A DNA stretch of 7,901 bases from contig CAZBUK010000131.1 of assembly GCA_964495085.1 (NCBI GenBank), positions 1 through 7,901 of the forward strand, in the 5' to 3' direction. Positions 1 to 5,815 of this stretch are shown here, one piece after another. Position 1 is the stretch's first letter; every line of letters starts with the position of its first letter. Made by a program: the position numbers and the translations under genes. The notes beneath the pieces were generated by a model, which did no database searches, had not been told where the DNA came from, and saw nothing but the letters and a program-made list of their open reading frames with translations. The DNA comes from CAZBUK01 sp964495085 (lineage in GTDB: Bacteria > Bacteroidota > Ignavibacteria > T3Sed10-11).

Positions 1-339
1 GCAGGCGAGCGGCTCGATATATCGGGCATCATGGAATATGTCGACGATACCCGGAGAACCGGTTTTATAGATAACGGAAATTACTTCGACACGTTTGAAG
101 AGCTCATGCGGGACTACAGAGCCGGTATAGCAAGGACCCAGTCACAGGTTATGCATGTTTCGGAGAAGAGAATAACCGTATTGGCGGATAACGCTGCGCT
201 CCTGACCGTTTCGGGCGCCTTCACGGCGAAGGTACGTGACGGACGAACGATAGAGGGGAGATTTGCATGGTCGTTCGTATATTCCAAAACGGATGACGGT
301 TGGGCAGTGATACATTCTCACATGTCCAATCCCCGTTGA
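1..339 (+). CDS. SnoaL/DUF4440-like NTF2-fold protein (3' part, start outside window)
   Basis: The reading frame is open from the first base of the window to the stop at 337-339, so the gene enters from the left and its start is not visible. The first internal ATG is at 31, but ten in-frame codons precede it without a stop. The visible 112 residues look like the C-terminal two thirds of a SnoaL-like / DUF4440 domain (NTF2 fold, cone-shaped barrel): alternating strands such as 'ITVLADNAALLTVSGAF', then 'GRFAWSFVYSK', and the typical ending 'DGWAVIHSHMSNP', in which the Trp and the His-x-His lie on the last strand. Family members are about 120-150 residues, so only a short N-terminal piece, perhaps with a signal peptide, should be missing. 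The fold serves small-molecule binding or enzymatic roles that cannot be read from sequence; no substrate is assigned. The fold call is fairly safe, the function is unknown. Confidence 0.75.
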   Translation, partial: AGERLDISGIMEYVDDTRRTGFIDNGNYFDTFEELMRDYRAGIARTQSQVMHVSEKRITVLADNAALLTVSGAFTAKVRDGRTIEGRFAWSFVYSKTDDGWAVIHSHMSNPR

Positions 340-646
340 AGGAGCGGTTCATCGGCGTAGCTGTTCGAAATGAAACAGATCATTCTCGAGATAACGGCAG
401 GGAAGAGAACCTTTGCATTCGATGAACTCATCAGGGCGGGGGCATAGCGCTTGAGATTAGCTGAGCCACGAAGAGGCATCGGCTTGAATGAATTGTCAGA
501 GCGCTCTTATTGTTAATCCAAGTAGATCTTTAATCATCATCATTTGATCACCTCAGATCTCAAAAGTCTTTATGCCAAACGTCCCGGCTCAGCCGCGCGT
601 CGGCTGCAGCCGGCAGATAGGCATCGACATGTAGCGCATGAACAGT
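340..646. other. Gene-poor interval between the SnoaL-like gene and the secreted protein gene
   Basis: This 307-bp stretch has no convincing gene. It contains a 25-codon ORF (370-447, +, beginning MKQIILEITAGKRTFAF) that lacks a recognisable ribosome binding site and matches no family I know; it could be a gene remnant or chance. The same frame is open again for about 23 codons after its TAG. Near the right end is the strong hairpin at 584-613, listed separately. No tRNA, rRNA or CRISPR-like structure was seen. Confidence 0.5.
584..613. terminator. Strong GC-rich hairpin, possible 3'-end structure of the minus-strand gene at 647-1300
   Basis: Bases 584-588 (CCGGC) pair with 609-613 (GCCGG), and 590-595 (CAGCCG) pair with 601-606 (CGGCTG). 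This leaves a 5-nt loop (596-600) and a small 1x2 internal loop: 11 base pairs, nearly all G-C. It lies 33 bp beyond the stop codon of the minus-strand secreted-protein gene, where a terminator or a transcript-stabilising hairpin is expected. No T-run follows on either strand, so classical intrinsic termination is not shown. It may instead protect a 3' end or simply be a palindrome. Confidence 0.4.
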
Positions 647-1300
647 TCACTGGTGCTTGAGAGACGACGACAGCTCTCGCAGGCGATGGAGATGCTGCTC
701 TGCAAGCTTCTTGCGTCCGCGCTCCGTGTCGAGTGTGTAGTGTCCGCCGCGATTTGGCATGTCGAACTGACCTACGGCATAGAGTATAAATTTGCCCTCC
801 TGTACCGGCATTACGACGACTCCGACAAGTGCGCTCTCGCGTTTCGGGGTTGTTCCGCCTCGACTCCCAAACAGGATCGACGCCGCTTCGACATGGTAGA
901 TGCATCCGAGCGCCGTCCCGGCTGGCGTGTCCGTCTTCTCTTCCAGAATCAACTCCGCTTTGCCTGCCTTAGTCCACCTCTCTAACTCGCTCGCACAAAC
1001 CTCGTTCAAAGCGCCGAGGGACCCAGGCGCCGCAAAGCTCGCTGGTCGTGCGCCGAATCGCCATGTTTCTCCGAGGTCAAGGACCGAGAAGTTCACTTCT
1101 ACCCCGCCGTCCGGCCGCCGCTCATCCCAGATGGCGGACGGTTGCTTGATAAACGGATTTCGCATTTCCGGTACCTTCACGCGGAACAGTTTCTCTGGGC
1201 TAAGGTACTCTCCATTCACGATGCGACCCTCCAAGCCATAGGCAGAGCCCGTGGCTCCCAAGTAAATGGCAACAACGATCGTACCGATCCTCAGTTTCAT
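647..1300 (-). CDS. Secreted protein of unknown function
   Basis: The product has 217 residues. The frame extends upstream to an ATG at 1390, but the start at 1298-1300 is preferred: it has GGAGGAG four bases upstream, a promoter-like sequence places transcription start between the two ATGs, and it gives a clean Sec signal peptide (MKLR, hydrophobic IGTIVVAIYLGATGSA, probable cleavage near SAYG or just after). The mature ~195 residues are probably periplasmic or exported. They contain a conserved-looking stretch (LSPEKLFRVKVPEM, then GGVEVNFSVLDLGETWRFG, about 33-83) and two cysteines (102 and 133) that could form a disulfide. Residues 157-180 (ALVGVVVMPVQEGKFILYAVG) look like two beta strands, and a charged helical C-terminus (192-215) follows. 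I recognise no catalytic motif or named family. Composition resembles its neighbours; no damage is seen. Confidence 0.72.
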   Translation of the reverse strand: MKLRIGTIVVAIYLGATGSAYGLEGRIVNGEYLSPEKLFRVKVPEMRNPFIKQPSAIWDERRPDGGVEVNFSVLDLGETWRFGARPASFAAPGSLGALNEVCASELERWTKAGKAELILEEKTDTPAGTALGCIYHVEAASILFGSRGGTTPKRESALVGVVVMPVQEGKFILYAVGQFDMPNRGGHYTLDTERGRKKLAEQHLHRLRELSSSLKHQ

Positions 1301-1304
1301 TGTG

Positions 1305-1311
1305 CTCCTCC
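1305..1311 (-). promoter_or_regulatory. Shine-Dalgarno site that decides the start of the secreted-protein gene
   Basis: On the minus strand this reads GGAGGAG, ending four bases before the ATG at 1298-1300 (six from the GGAGG core). It supports this ATG over the in-frame upstream ATG at 1388-1390. Confidence 0.7.
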
Positions 1312-1334
1312 AATCGTTGCTAGGCCTAACTATA

Positions 1335-1362
1335 ACTATACGGTTTCCAGATAATACCACAA
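1335..1362 (-). promoter_or_regulatory. Sigma70-like promoter for the secreted-protein gene
   Basis: Minus strand: TTGTGG (1357-1362) as -35, a 16-bp spacer, then TATAGT (1335-1340), which matches the -10 consensus at five of six positions. The -10 ends 35 bases before the chosen ATG. An 8-bp palindrome TAGGCCTA (1321-1328) sits at about the expected transcription start. If the organism belongs to the Bacteroidota, whose sigma factor uses a different consensus, this match would mean less. Confidence 0.45.
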
Positions 1363-1497
1363 TCAGGCGTTGTATCCGGCTAATATGCATAAATAAATTT
1401 CCTGTATCAATAATATTATCGCTGAATTACACCAGAACAACCCGTTATCCGGTTTCCATATAGCACGCAACTGATTCTTAATAAACAAAGAAAAGTA

Positions 1498-1719
1498 TTA
1501 CTCGTCTGCCGGCTGATTGTGGGGGCCTATCCCATGCGGACAGTCATGAGCATGGTTCGGATCAGTATGCAACGAAACAAGTGAGAATTTCGGGTCAATG
1601 CGATTCAGAATAGGAGTATATTCATATTTAAAAATCAAAATGGAGCGACAGACAGGGATCGGGTCCGAATAGCGGACAGGGTAATCGGATAGGTTGTCGG
1701 GAATAACGATTGTTATCCG
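1498..1719 (-). pseudogene. Protein-like reading frame without a start codon (possible gene remnant)
   Basis: On the minus strand a frame stays open for 73 codons from 1719 to a TAA at 1498-1500. It contains no ATG or GTG, and the codon directly upstream is a stop. Its translation nevertheless reads like protein: IPDNLSDYPVRYSDPIP, then SILIFKYEYTPILNRIDPKF, then a His/Pro-rich tail with HTDPNHAHDCPHGIGPHNQ near the C-terminus. The His/Asp/Cys-rich tail resembles metal-binding tails, but no family is recognised. An overlapping minus-strand frame (1779 down to 1627) encodes a 50-codon ATG ORF ending at a TAA, so the region may instead hold that small ORF or neither. Most likely explanations are a decayed 3' end of a gene whose 5' part is lost or frameshifted, or non-coding repeat DNA that happens to be open. 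Low confidence. Confidence 0.22.
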
Positions 1720-1744
1720 TTAGGGTGCGTTGCCGGAGTGGGGA

Positions 1745-1838
1745 TGCCGGACAAAACTGTCTCTCGAACTCTAGATTCATATCAAAAATCGGACTTGACT
1801 ATGAGCAAGGTTCCACATACCTTAATTTTTGTCCGGCA
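1745..1838. repeat. 12-bp perfect inverted repeat flanking a 70-bp core
   Basis: TGCCGGACAAAA (1745-1756) recurs in inverted orientation as TTTTGTCCGGCA (1827-1838), giving a 94-bp unit that ends close to where helicase-like sequence begins. The arms could be terminal repeats of a small non-autonomous element (MITE-like) or a long-range hairpin. The flanks (GGGGA on the left, CGAAA on the right) show no obvious target-site duplication, so the element interpretation is only a possibility. Confidence 0.4.
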
Positions 1839-1891
1839 CGAAAACGCTATACTGACGATATGAACCGCTAACTCACAATCGCTAACCCTGT

Positions 1892-2917
1892 ATGTCGATC
1901 CGCCATAAATATTCCAAATCACTCTACACACACAGACCCGGCGGGGAGCCGCCGCAAATCATCGTCGCCGCGAACGAAAACTTTCAATCCAAATTCATCG
2001 TCCAGAAAACGCTGGAACTTCGTGAAGAAGGAGTACCCCTCGACGAAATCGCGGTCCTCTTCAGGTCGTCGTTTCTCTCATTCGACCTCGAGATAGAGCT
2101 CAACAAAGCCGGCATACCTTACGTCAAGTACGGCGGTTTCAAATTTATGGAAACTGCGCATATCAAGGATCTTGTCGCGTATCTCAAGGTGCTCGAAAAT
2201 CCGCGGGACGTCGTCGCGTGGAACCGCATCCTCACGCTCGTCGACGGAGTCGGTCCGCGCACCGCCGAGAAGGTAATCGGCGACATCCTGCAAAAACGGA
2301 CGAACGGCGACGGAACGCCATCGAAGTTCTGGAAAACCTATAACGCATATCCCGATAAACTCGAGCACCTCTTCGGCACGGTCCGCTCCGTAGCGCCCGA
2401 TTCGGTCCCTCCCGCCGACAAGGTGAGCATCCTGCTCGAATACTACATGCCGCTCTTCAAACACCGGTACGACGATTTCCGGAAGCGGCAGAAAGACCTC
2501 GAGATGTTCGGCAACATTTGCGAACGGTATCGCTCGCTCGGTTCACTGCTCTCCGACCTTGCTCTCGAGCCTCCGAGCGAGAGCGTCGCCGATATCGCCG
2601 CAACCGGATCTGAGAACGAACATCTGATCCTCTCCACCATTCACAGCGCCAAAGGACTCGAATGGCACAGCGTGTTCGTCATCTTCTGTCTCGAAGGCCG
2701 CTTCCCCTCCTACCGTGCCGCGGAATCGGACGAAGAGATGGACGAGGAACGCCGCCTGATGTACGTCGCCTGTACCCGCGCGAAACAACACCTGTTCCTG
2801 AGCTATCCGCTCAATATTTACGACCGCGAGAGCGGACTGGTACTCAGCAAGCCGTCAAGATTCCTGGCCGGGCTGGAGAATCTCGCGGAGTACTATGTAC
2901 TCGATATGGAGGGTTAA
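1892..2917 (+). pseudogene. UvrD/PcrA-family superfamily 1 helicase, C-terminal half only (5'-truncated)
   Basis: UvrD/PcrA/Rep helicases are usually 640-750 residues; this ORF has 341 and starts in the middle. Present are the start of domain 2A (IAVLFRSS, 53-60), the downstream block with GG at 81-82, F85 and IKD (91-93), a 2B-type segment with a helix-hairpin-helix-like GVGPRTAEKV (119-128), motif V (STIHSAKGLEW, 248-258) and motif VI (DEERRLMYVACTRAK, 284-298, with the arginine finger region). Missing are the Q motif, Walker A (GxGKT), motif Ia, Walker B (DExx) and motif III, so it cannot hydrolyse ATP or unwind DNA alone. Family-like code seems to continue upstream in another frame: 1872-1889 encodes LTIANP, and shifting by one base joins it to MSIRHKYSKSLYT, as expected in an intact gene. 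The ATG at 1892 is thus probably an internal Met codon. No Shine-Dalgarno is seen. Gene callers would report an intact CDS; I infer a decayed gene. The 2A/2B C-terminus is otherwise undamaged, suggesting recent loss or a local misassembly. Confidence 0.75.
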
Positions 2918-2927
2918 GGGAAGCGGA

Positions 2928-2969
2928 AGGCAGAAATCAGATGTCAGAGATCAGAAGTCGGAAGATAGA
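2928..2969. repeat. Degenerate 7-bp tandem repeat (consensus NNTCAGA)
   Basis: Six consecutive heptamers can be read: AGGCAGA, AATCAGA, TGTCAGA, GATCAGA, AGTCGGA, AGATAGA. The period is exactly 7 bp throughout 42 bp. The tract begins ten bases after the helicase stop codon. Its role is unknown. It is probably simple-sequence expansion of the intergenic type seen in repeat-rich genomes. Confidence 0.55.
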
Positions 2970-3014
2970 GCCGTCTGGAGGTTTATAGTTTACATATTAC
3001 GATTATCTACCACT

Positions 3015-3200
3015 ATCGAACACTGATGACACTGAAACGTACAAGATCTTCACAGATATAATCAGTGTAAATCAGTCAGATCTGTGTCATCTGTGTTCCA
3101 TTTATAAGAGTATTTTTAAAAATCTTTGCGACTCTGCGTCTTTGCGTGAGAAAAAGCGCACGCAGAGACGCTAAGACGCAAAGGGTTATTATATCATCTT
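3015..3200. repeat. Two-hairpin intergenic repeat unit, copy 1 (complete)
   Basis: The first dyad pairs 3018-3035 (GAACACTGATGACACTGA) with 3081-3098, 16 of 18 positions. The second dyad pairs 3124-3148 (CTTTGCG...GCGTG) with 3159-3183 (CACGC...CGCAAAG), 21 of 25 positions, around a 10-nt loop. An AT-rich linker (ATTTATAAGAGTATTTTTAAA) joins them. The whole unit recurs 203 bp downstream with one ~8-bp indel and scattered substitutions. The compensating symmetry in two separate arms suggests selection for structure or spread as a mobile palindromic (REP-like) element. Confidence 0.75.
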
Positions 3201-3217
3201 CATTCACCCGAAATCAG

Positions 3218-3495
3218 ATCGAACACTGATGACACAGAAACGCACGAGATTTACACAGATTAAAATCAGTGAAGATCAGTGTCATCTGTGTTCCATTTAT
3301 AAGAGTATTTTTAAAAATCTTTGCGACTCTGCGNNNNNNNNNNNNNNNNNNNNNNNNNNNNNNNNNNNNNNNNNNNNNNNNNNNNNNNNNNNNNNNNNNN
3401 NNNNNNNNNNNNNNNNNNNNNNNNNNNNNNNNNTCTTTGCGTGAGAAAAAGCGCACGTAGAGACGCTAAGACGCAAAGGGATATTACATCATCTT
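3218..3495. repeat. Two-hairpin intergenic repeat unit, copy 2 (interrupted by the N-run)
   Basis: This is a direct repeat of copy 1 beginning with the same ATCGAACACTGATGACAC. The first dyad is 3221-3238 with 3276-3293. The left arm of the second dyad starts at 3319 and is cut by N at 3334; the sequence resumes at 3434 and the right arm is 3454-3478. Without the N bases this copy is 178 bp against 186 bp for copy 1, and the difference is explained by one indel in the first dyad. The second copy has a C-to-T change in its right arm (CACGTAGAG against CACGCAGAG). Confidence 0.72.
3334..3433. other. Assembly gap (100 N)
   Basis: Exactly 100 undetermined bases, the conventional placeholder for a gap of unknown size. 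It interrupts the second hairpin of repeat copy 2. The bases on either side (...GACTCTGCG and TCTTTGCGTGAG...) are contiguous in copy 1. Confidence 0.98.
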
Positions 3496-3608
3496 ACGAT
3501 CTCTCCACGCGGTAAGGCGGTATTAAAGAAAATTACGACGCAGGTTGACTAATCCGCTTGAGCAGTCGCCCGGCCATGAAAGTTCTCATTCATTTGCATT
3601 AACATATC

Positions 3609-4325
3609 ATGAACGGAAGTATTCTCATTTTACAGAATATAAGCCGCGAGGGACCCGGACTCATCGAAACCGTGCTCAGAGAGCAAGGTATAGGATACGT
3701 CGTTGCCGATTTGAGTCGGGGGGATACGGTTCTTTCCCCGGAGCAGTACAGCGCGGTTATCGTTCTCGGCGGACCCGACAGCGCAAACGATGGAAACGAA
3801 AAAATTACACATGAGCTCGGCTTCATCAACGACGTATTACGGAAACATATTCCCTATCTCGGCGTTTGTCTCGGTTTACAGTTGCTCGTGAAAGCGGCGG
3901 GAGGAAGCATCGTGTCCAGTCCGGTCAAGGAACATGGAGTCATCGACCCCGAAGGTAACAGATTCACCGTCGAACTTACGGAAGCGGGATCGGGGGATCC
4001 GCTGTTCGATGGTTTGGAGCGCTCGTTCGAGGTGTTTCATCTGCATGGAGAGACGGTGGAACTGACGAGCGGGATGAAGCTGCTCGCCGTCGGTCGGTTC
4101 TGCCGGAACCAGATCGTGAAGATTGGCACGAATGCCTATGGTCTTCAAGGTCATTTCGAGCTGACACCGGAAATGTTTGAAGCGTGGGTAGAGGAAGACC
4201 CGGATCTGGGCAGACTCGACAAGAACGATCTGCGTGTTGCGTTTGGCGGAATGCGAGAGGAGTACAGCCGAAGGGGGAGATTGCTCGTGCAAAATTTCCT
4301 GAAGACGGCCGGGTTTAAAATTTAA
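3609..4325 (+). CDS. Class I glutamine amidotransferase (GMP synthase-like GATase domain protein)
   Basis: This 238-residue, single-domain protein fits stand-alone class I (triad) glutamine amidotransferases, which release ammonia from glutamine or act on gamma-glutamyl compounds in the cytoplasm. Seen in the sequence: an N-terminal Rossmann-like strand (ILILQN, 5-10), the oxyanion-loop region IVLGGPDS (51-58), the nucleophile elbow LGVCLGLQLL with Cys87 (84-93), and GHFELTPE (181-188) giving His182 and Glu184, so the Cys-His-Glu triad appears complete. No synthetase domain is attached. In such proteins (the YfeJ/GuaA-like group) the acceptor is usually unknown, and none can be assigned here. 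The ATG at 3609 is the only upstream start: a TAA lies three codons before it at 3600-3602. It has no evident Shine-Dalgarno site. The gene converges with the methyltransferase gene, leaving 66 bp between the stops. No damage is seen. Confidence 0.85.
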   Translation: MNGSILILQNISREGPGLIETVLREQGIGYVVADLSRGDTVLSPEQYSAVIVLGGPDSANDGNEKITHELGFINDVLRKHIPYLGVCLGLQLLVKAAGGSIVSSPVKEHGVIDPEGNRFTVELTEAGSGDPLFDGLERSFEVFHLHGETVELTSGMKLLAVGRFCRNQIVKIGTNAYGLQGHFELTPEMFEAWVEEDPDLGRLDKNDLRVAFGGMREEYSRRGRLLVQNFLKTAGFKI

Positions 4326-4391
4326 TGACGTTCTTCTCCGGATATACCGGTGTAAAATCGGGGGAGAAAATTCATCGAACGGCCGCTATCG

Positions 4392-5246
4392 CTACCGGAT
4401 GCGGGCAGCGAGAGCCAGCCAGTTTCGCGATATATAGAGTTTGCCGTTTTCATCCGTCCTTCCGCATTCGGCGATTGCGGGTCGGATAGCGGCCTGCAGC
4501 GCAGCGGCTGCCTGTTCGAGCGGATATCCATGCAGTGCGCCGGATGCATATTCGCTGTATCCGCTGATCGCCTCCCACGCTTTTTGTCCGAGGCGTCCTT
4601 CGAATTCCGCCACATCGGTCAGCTCGAACCCGTTTTCGGTAACCAGATTCTCGTAATGCTGCCGAGGTAGAAAATCAGCCGAGGTAGGACGGCGTTCCGA
4701 TTTCACACGCGCGACGCCGTTCTCCATAAGTGTTTGTACCGCGAGTTTTACCTTTTTCTGGTAAAAAGCCAGGGTCCATTCCGGACGCGCCTCTTTATAA
4801 AATGCCGTATTAAAAAGAAACCAGCCTCCCGGTTTTAACGTCTCCCGTACACGTTCTATAACCTGCTGCTGCTTTTCCGGATCCAGATAATGGATGCCGT
4901 TCCCGAACGTGACGACATCGGCATAGGTAGGTTTCATATTAAACTGCTCAACGGCGCTGCAGACATATTCCAGTTTGTGGGACAGTAGAGGAGCGAGCCG
5001 CTGCTGCGCCAGCTGAAGCGCCTCGACCGACCGGTCGACGCATGTGACGATCGGCTTCCGCCATTCTGCGGGCAGCGATTCGAAAAATAATCCCACCATG
5101 GTGCCGACTCCCGTTGCCAGATCGACGAGCTTCTCAATCCGGCGTGTGCTCTTTTCCCGCATTGTTTCAAACCATCGCTGCATGATATTCGTGTTGACAT
5201 TCAGGTAATCGACGACATCGGCGAAAGGTTCGAACGTTAAGGCCAT
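4392..5246 (-). CDS. Class I SAM-dependent methyltransferase
   Basis: The 284-residue protein has the Rossmann-fold methyltransferase core. Motif I is VDLATGVGTMV (41-51), the glycine-rich SAM-binding loop. Acidic Asp71 at the end of strand 2 (VTCVDRS) should bind the SAM ribose. Then come ADVVTFGNGIHYLD (109-122, motif II region) and LKPGGWFLFNT (137-147, motif III/post-II). The N-terminal ~40 residues (FADVVDYLNVNTNIMQRWFETM) are a helical cap, and residues 150-260 form a long insert or C-terminal substrate lid, typical of small-molecule methyltransferases. The substrate is unknown. The start at 5246 is well supported by GGAGG (5252-5256) five bases upstream. It lies 207 bp downstream of the GYD-domain gene on the same strand, so a shared transcript is possible but not indicated. 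The length and all core motifs look complete. Confidence 0.87.
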   Translation of the reverse strand: MALTFEPFADVVDYLNVNTNIMQRWFETMREKSTRRIEKLVDLATGVGTMVGLFFESLPAEWRKPIVTCVDRSVEALQLAQQRLAPLLSHKLEYVCSAVEQFNMKPTYADVVTFGNGIHYLDPEKQQQVIERVRETLKPGGWFLFNTAFYKEARPEWTLAFYQKKVKLAVQTLMENGVARVKSERRPTSADFLPRQHYENLVTENGFELTDVAEFEGRLGQKAWEAISGYSEYASGALHGYPLEQAAAALQAAIRPAIAECGRTDENGKLYISRNWLALAARIR

Positions 5247-5251
5247 AGTTT

Positions 5252-5256
5252 CCTCC
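5252..5256 (-). promoter_or_regulatory. Shine-Dalgarno site of the methyltransferase gene
   Basis: GGAGG on the minus strand, five bases before the ATG at 5244-5246. It fixes the start codon. Confidence 0.65.
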
Positions 5257-5453
5257 CTGGCATATAACTCACGTATATAAGTATTCCCCGTTACCGCAAA
5301 TGAAAACAGATGTATCTACGATGCTCAGGGATCAGTACTTTATGGTGCGTATAATTGTCAATGGTAGTATCCGCCCGATTGGTAAAAGAGGGAGACCTCG
5401 CAACTACCTTCGGGTTCGCTCGTATCTGCAGAATACCTGTGCGTTTGCGTCCG

Positions 5454-5735
5454 CTACTTAGATGCAAGAGCGTCGAACTCGTCGACCGGCACGGCGGGCA
5501 GCGTGACGAAAGATACGCCCGTCAATTTGCTCAGCTCCATGGACGCCTTCAGAGCAGCCGCATTATCCGGGAGCTGCAAGCGAACGACCAGATCGTACTC
5601 GCCTATCACGGCGAATATTGATTCGACCTTTCCCCCGAGTTTCTCAACGAGCTTTGTCCCTTCGCCCGTCCGCGCCGCGGAGATATTTTTTATACCTTCG
5701 GCCGAATACTTCCCGAGTAATATATACTGTCCCAC
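5454..5735 (-). CDS. GYD-domain protein
   Basis: This 93-residue protein matches the GYD family, small dimeric alpha-beta barrel-type proteins of unknown role. Hallmarks visible are the N-terminal strand QYILLGKYSAEGIKNIS (3-19), the segment EKLGGKVESIFAVIGEYDLV (31-50) carrying the family-naming GEYD (45-48), and the ending SKLTGVSFVTLPAVPVDEFDAL (69-90). The length is typical and complete. The family is often suggested to be ligand-binding or regulatory because of its ferredoxin-like fold; no function can be read here. The start is a GTG at 5733-5735, chosen because GGAGG (5741-5745) lies five bases upstream and because the protein then begins as family members do. A promoter-like pair lies at 5787-5815, and an 8-bp direct repeat (AATCTGAA at 5756-5763 and 5774-5781) lies in the leader. 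It is flanked on the same strand by the carboxypeptidase (upstream) and methyltransferase (downstream), about 200 bp from each. Confidence 0.85.
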   Translation of the reverse strand: MGQYILLGKYSAEGIKNISAARTGEGTKLVEKLGGKVESIFAVIGEYDLVVRLQLPDNAAALKASMELSKLTGVSFVTLPAVPVDEFDALASK

Positions 5736-5740
5736 GTCGA

Positions 5741-5745
5741 CCTCC
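5741..5745 (-). promoter_or_regulatory. Shine-Dalgarno site that fixes the GTG start of the GYD-domain gene
   Basis: GGAGG on the minus strand, five bases before the GTG at 5733-5735. There is no in-frame ATG near it, so this site decides the start. Confidence 0.68.
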
Positions 5746-5786
5746 GTATGGAATTAATCTGAACATTTTGCAGAATCTGAAATATA

Positions 5787-5815
5787 ATAGTACGCTATCT
5801 TCCGATGGAATGCAA
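5787..5815 (-). promoter_or_regulatory. Possible sigma70-like promoter of the GYD-domain gene
   Basis: Minus strand: TTGCAT (5810-5815), a 17-bp spacer, then TACTAT (5787-5792). Each hexamer matches the consensus at four of six positions. A second -10-like TATTAT overlaps just downstream. The -10 lies about 50 bases before the GTG start. The AATCTGAA direct repeat falls within the leader, where a repressor could bind. Weak, sequence-only evidence. Confidence 0.35.

Larger units (their letters stand above)
1301..1891. other. Intergenic region with gene debris
   Basis: This 591-bp gap contains the promoter and ribosome binding site of the minus-strand secreted-protein gene at its left end, a start-less protein-like minus-strand frame (1498-1719), a 12-bp inverted repeat (1745-1838), and probable frameshifted traces of helicase code next to the truncated helicase ORF. 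Between about 1391 and 1497 I see nothing specific. An imperfect palindrome (AATAACgattGTTATC, 1702-1717) may be an operator or chance. Confidence 0.5.
2918..3608. other. Non-coding repeat region with assembly gap
   Basis: This 691-bp region between the helicase fragment and the amidotransferase gene holds no real gene. Any ORFs here run through the N-block and are artefacts. It contains a degenerate heptamer tract (2928-2969), two copies of a two-hairpin unit (3015-3200 and 3218-3495) and a 100-N gap (3334-3433). Bases 3496-3608 lead into the amidotransferase gene. They contain a TTGACT (3545-3550) with no matching -10 at normal spacing, so no promoter is called. Confidence 0.8.

Noticed and set aside
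370..447. 25-codon ORF beginning MKQIILEITAG
   Set aside because: Too short, no ribosome binding site, no family recognised; kept only as a note in the intergenic entry.
3015..3495. CRISPR array
   Set aside because: Only two copies, units of ~180 bp with internal dyads and no 25-50-bp repeat/spacer alternation or cas genes.
3214..3515. Several ORFs spanning the N-run
   Set aside because: Their lengths are created by undetermined bases translated as X, within non-coding hairpin repeat DNA.
4334..4368. TTCTCC/GGAGAA pairing and a CCGG...CCGG stem between the convergent amidotransferase and methyltransferase genes
   Set aside because: The outer stem is only 6 bp around 23 nt and the inner one 4 bp, with no T-run; too weak for a terminator call.
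5247..5453. TTGACA (minus strand, about 5357-5362) upstream of the methyltransferase gene
   Set aside because: No -10 hexamer at 16-18 bp spacing; the nearest T/A-rich hexamer is only 12-13 bp away.
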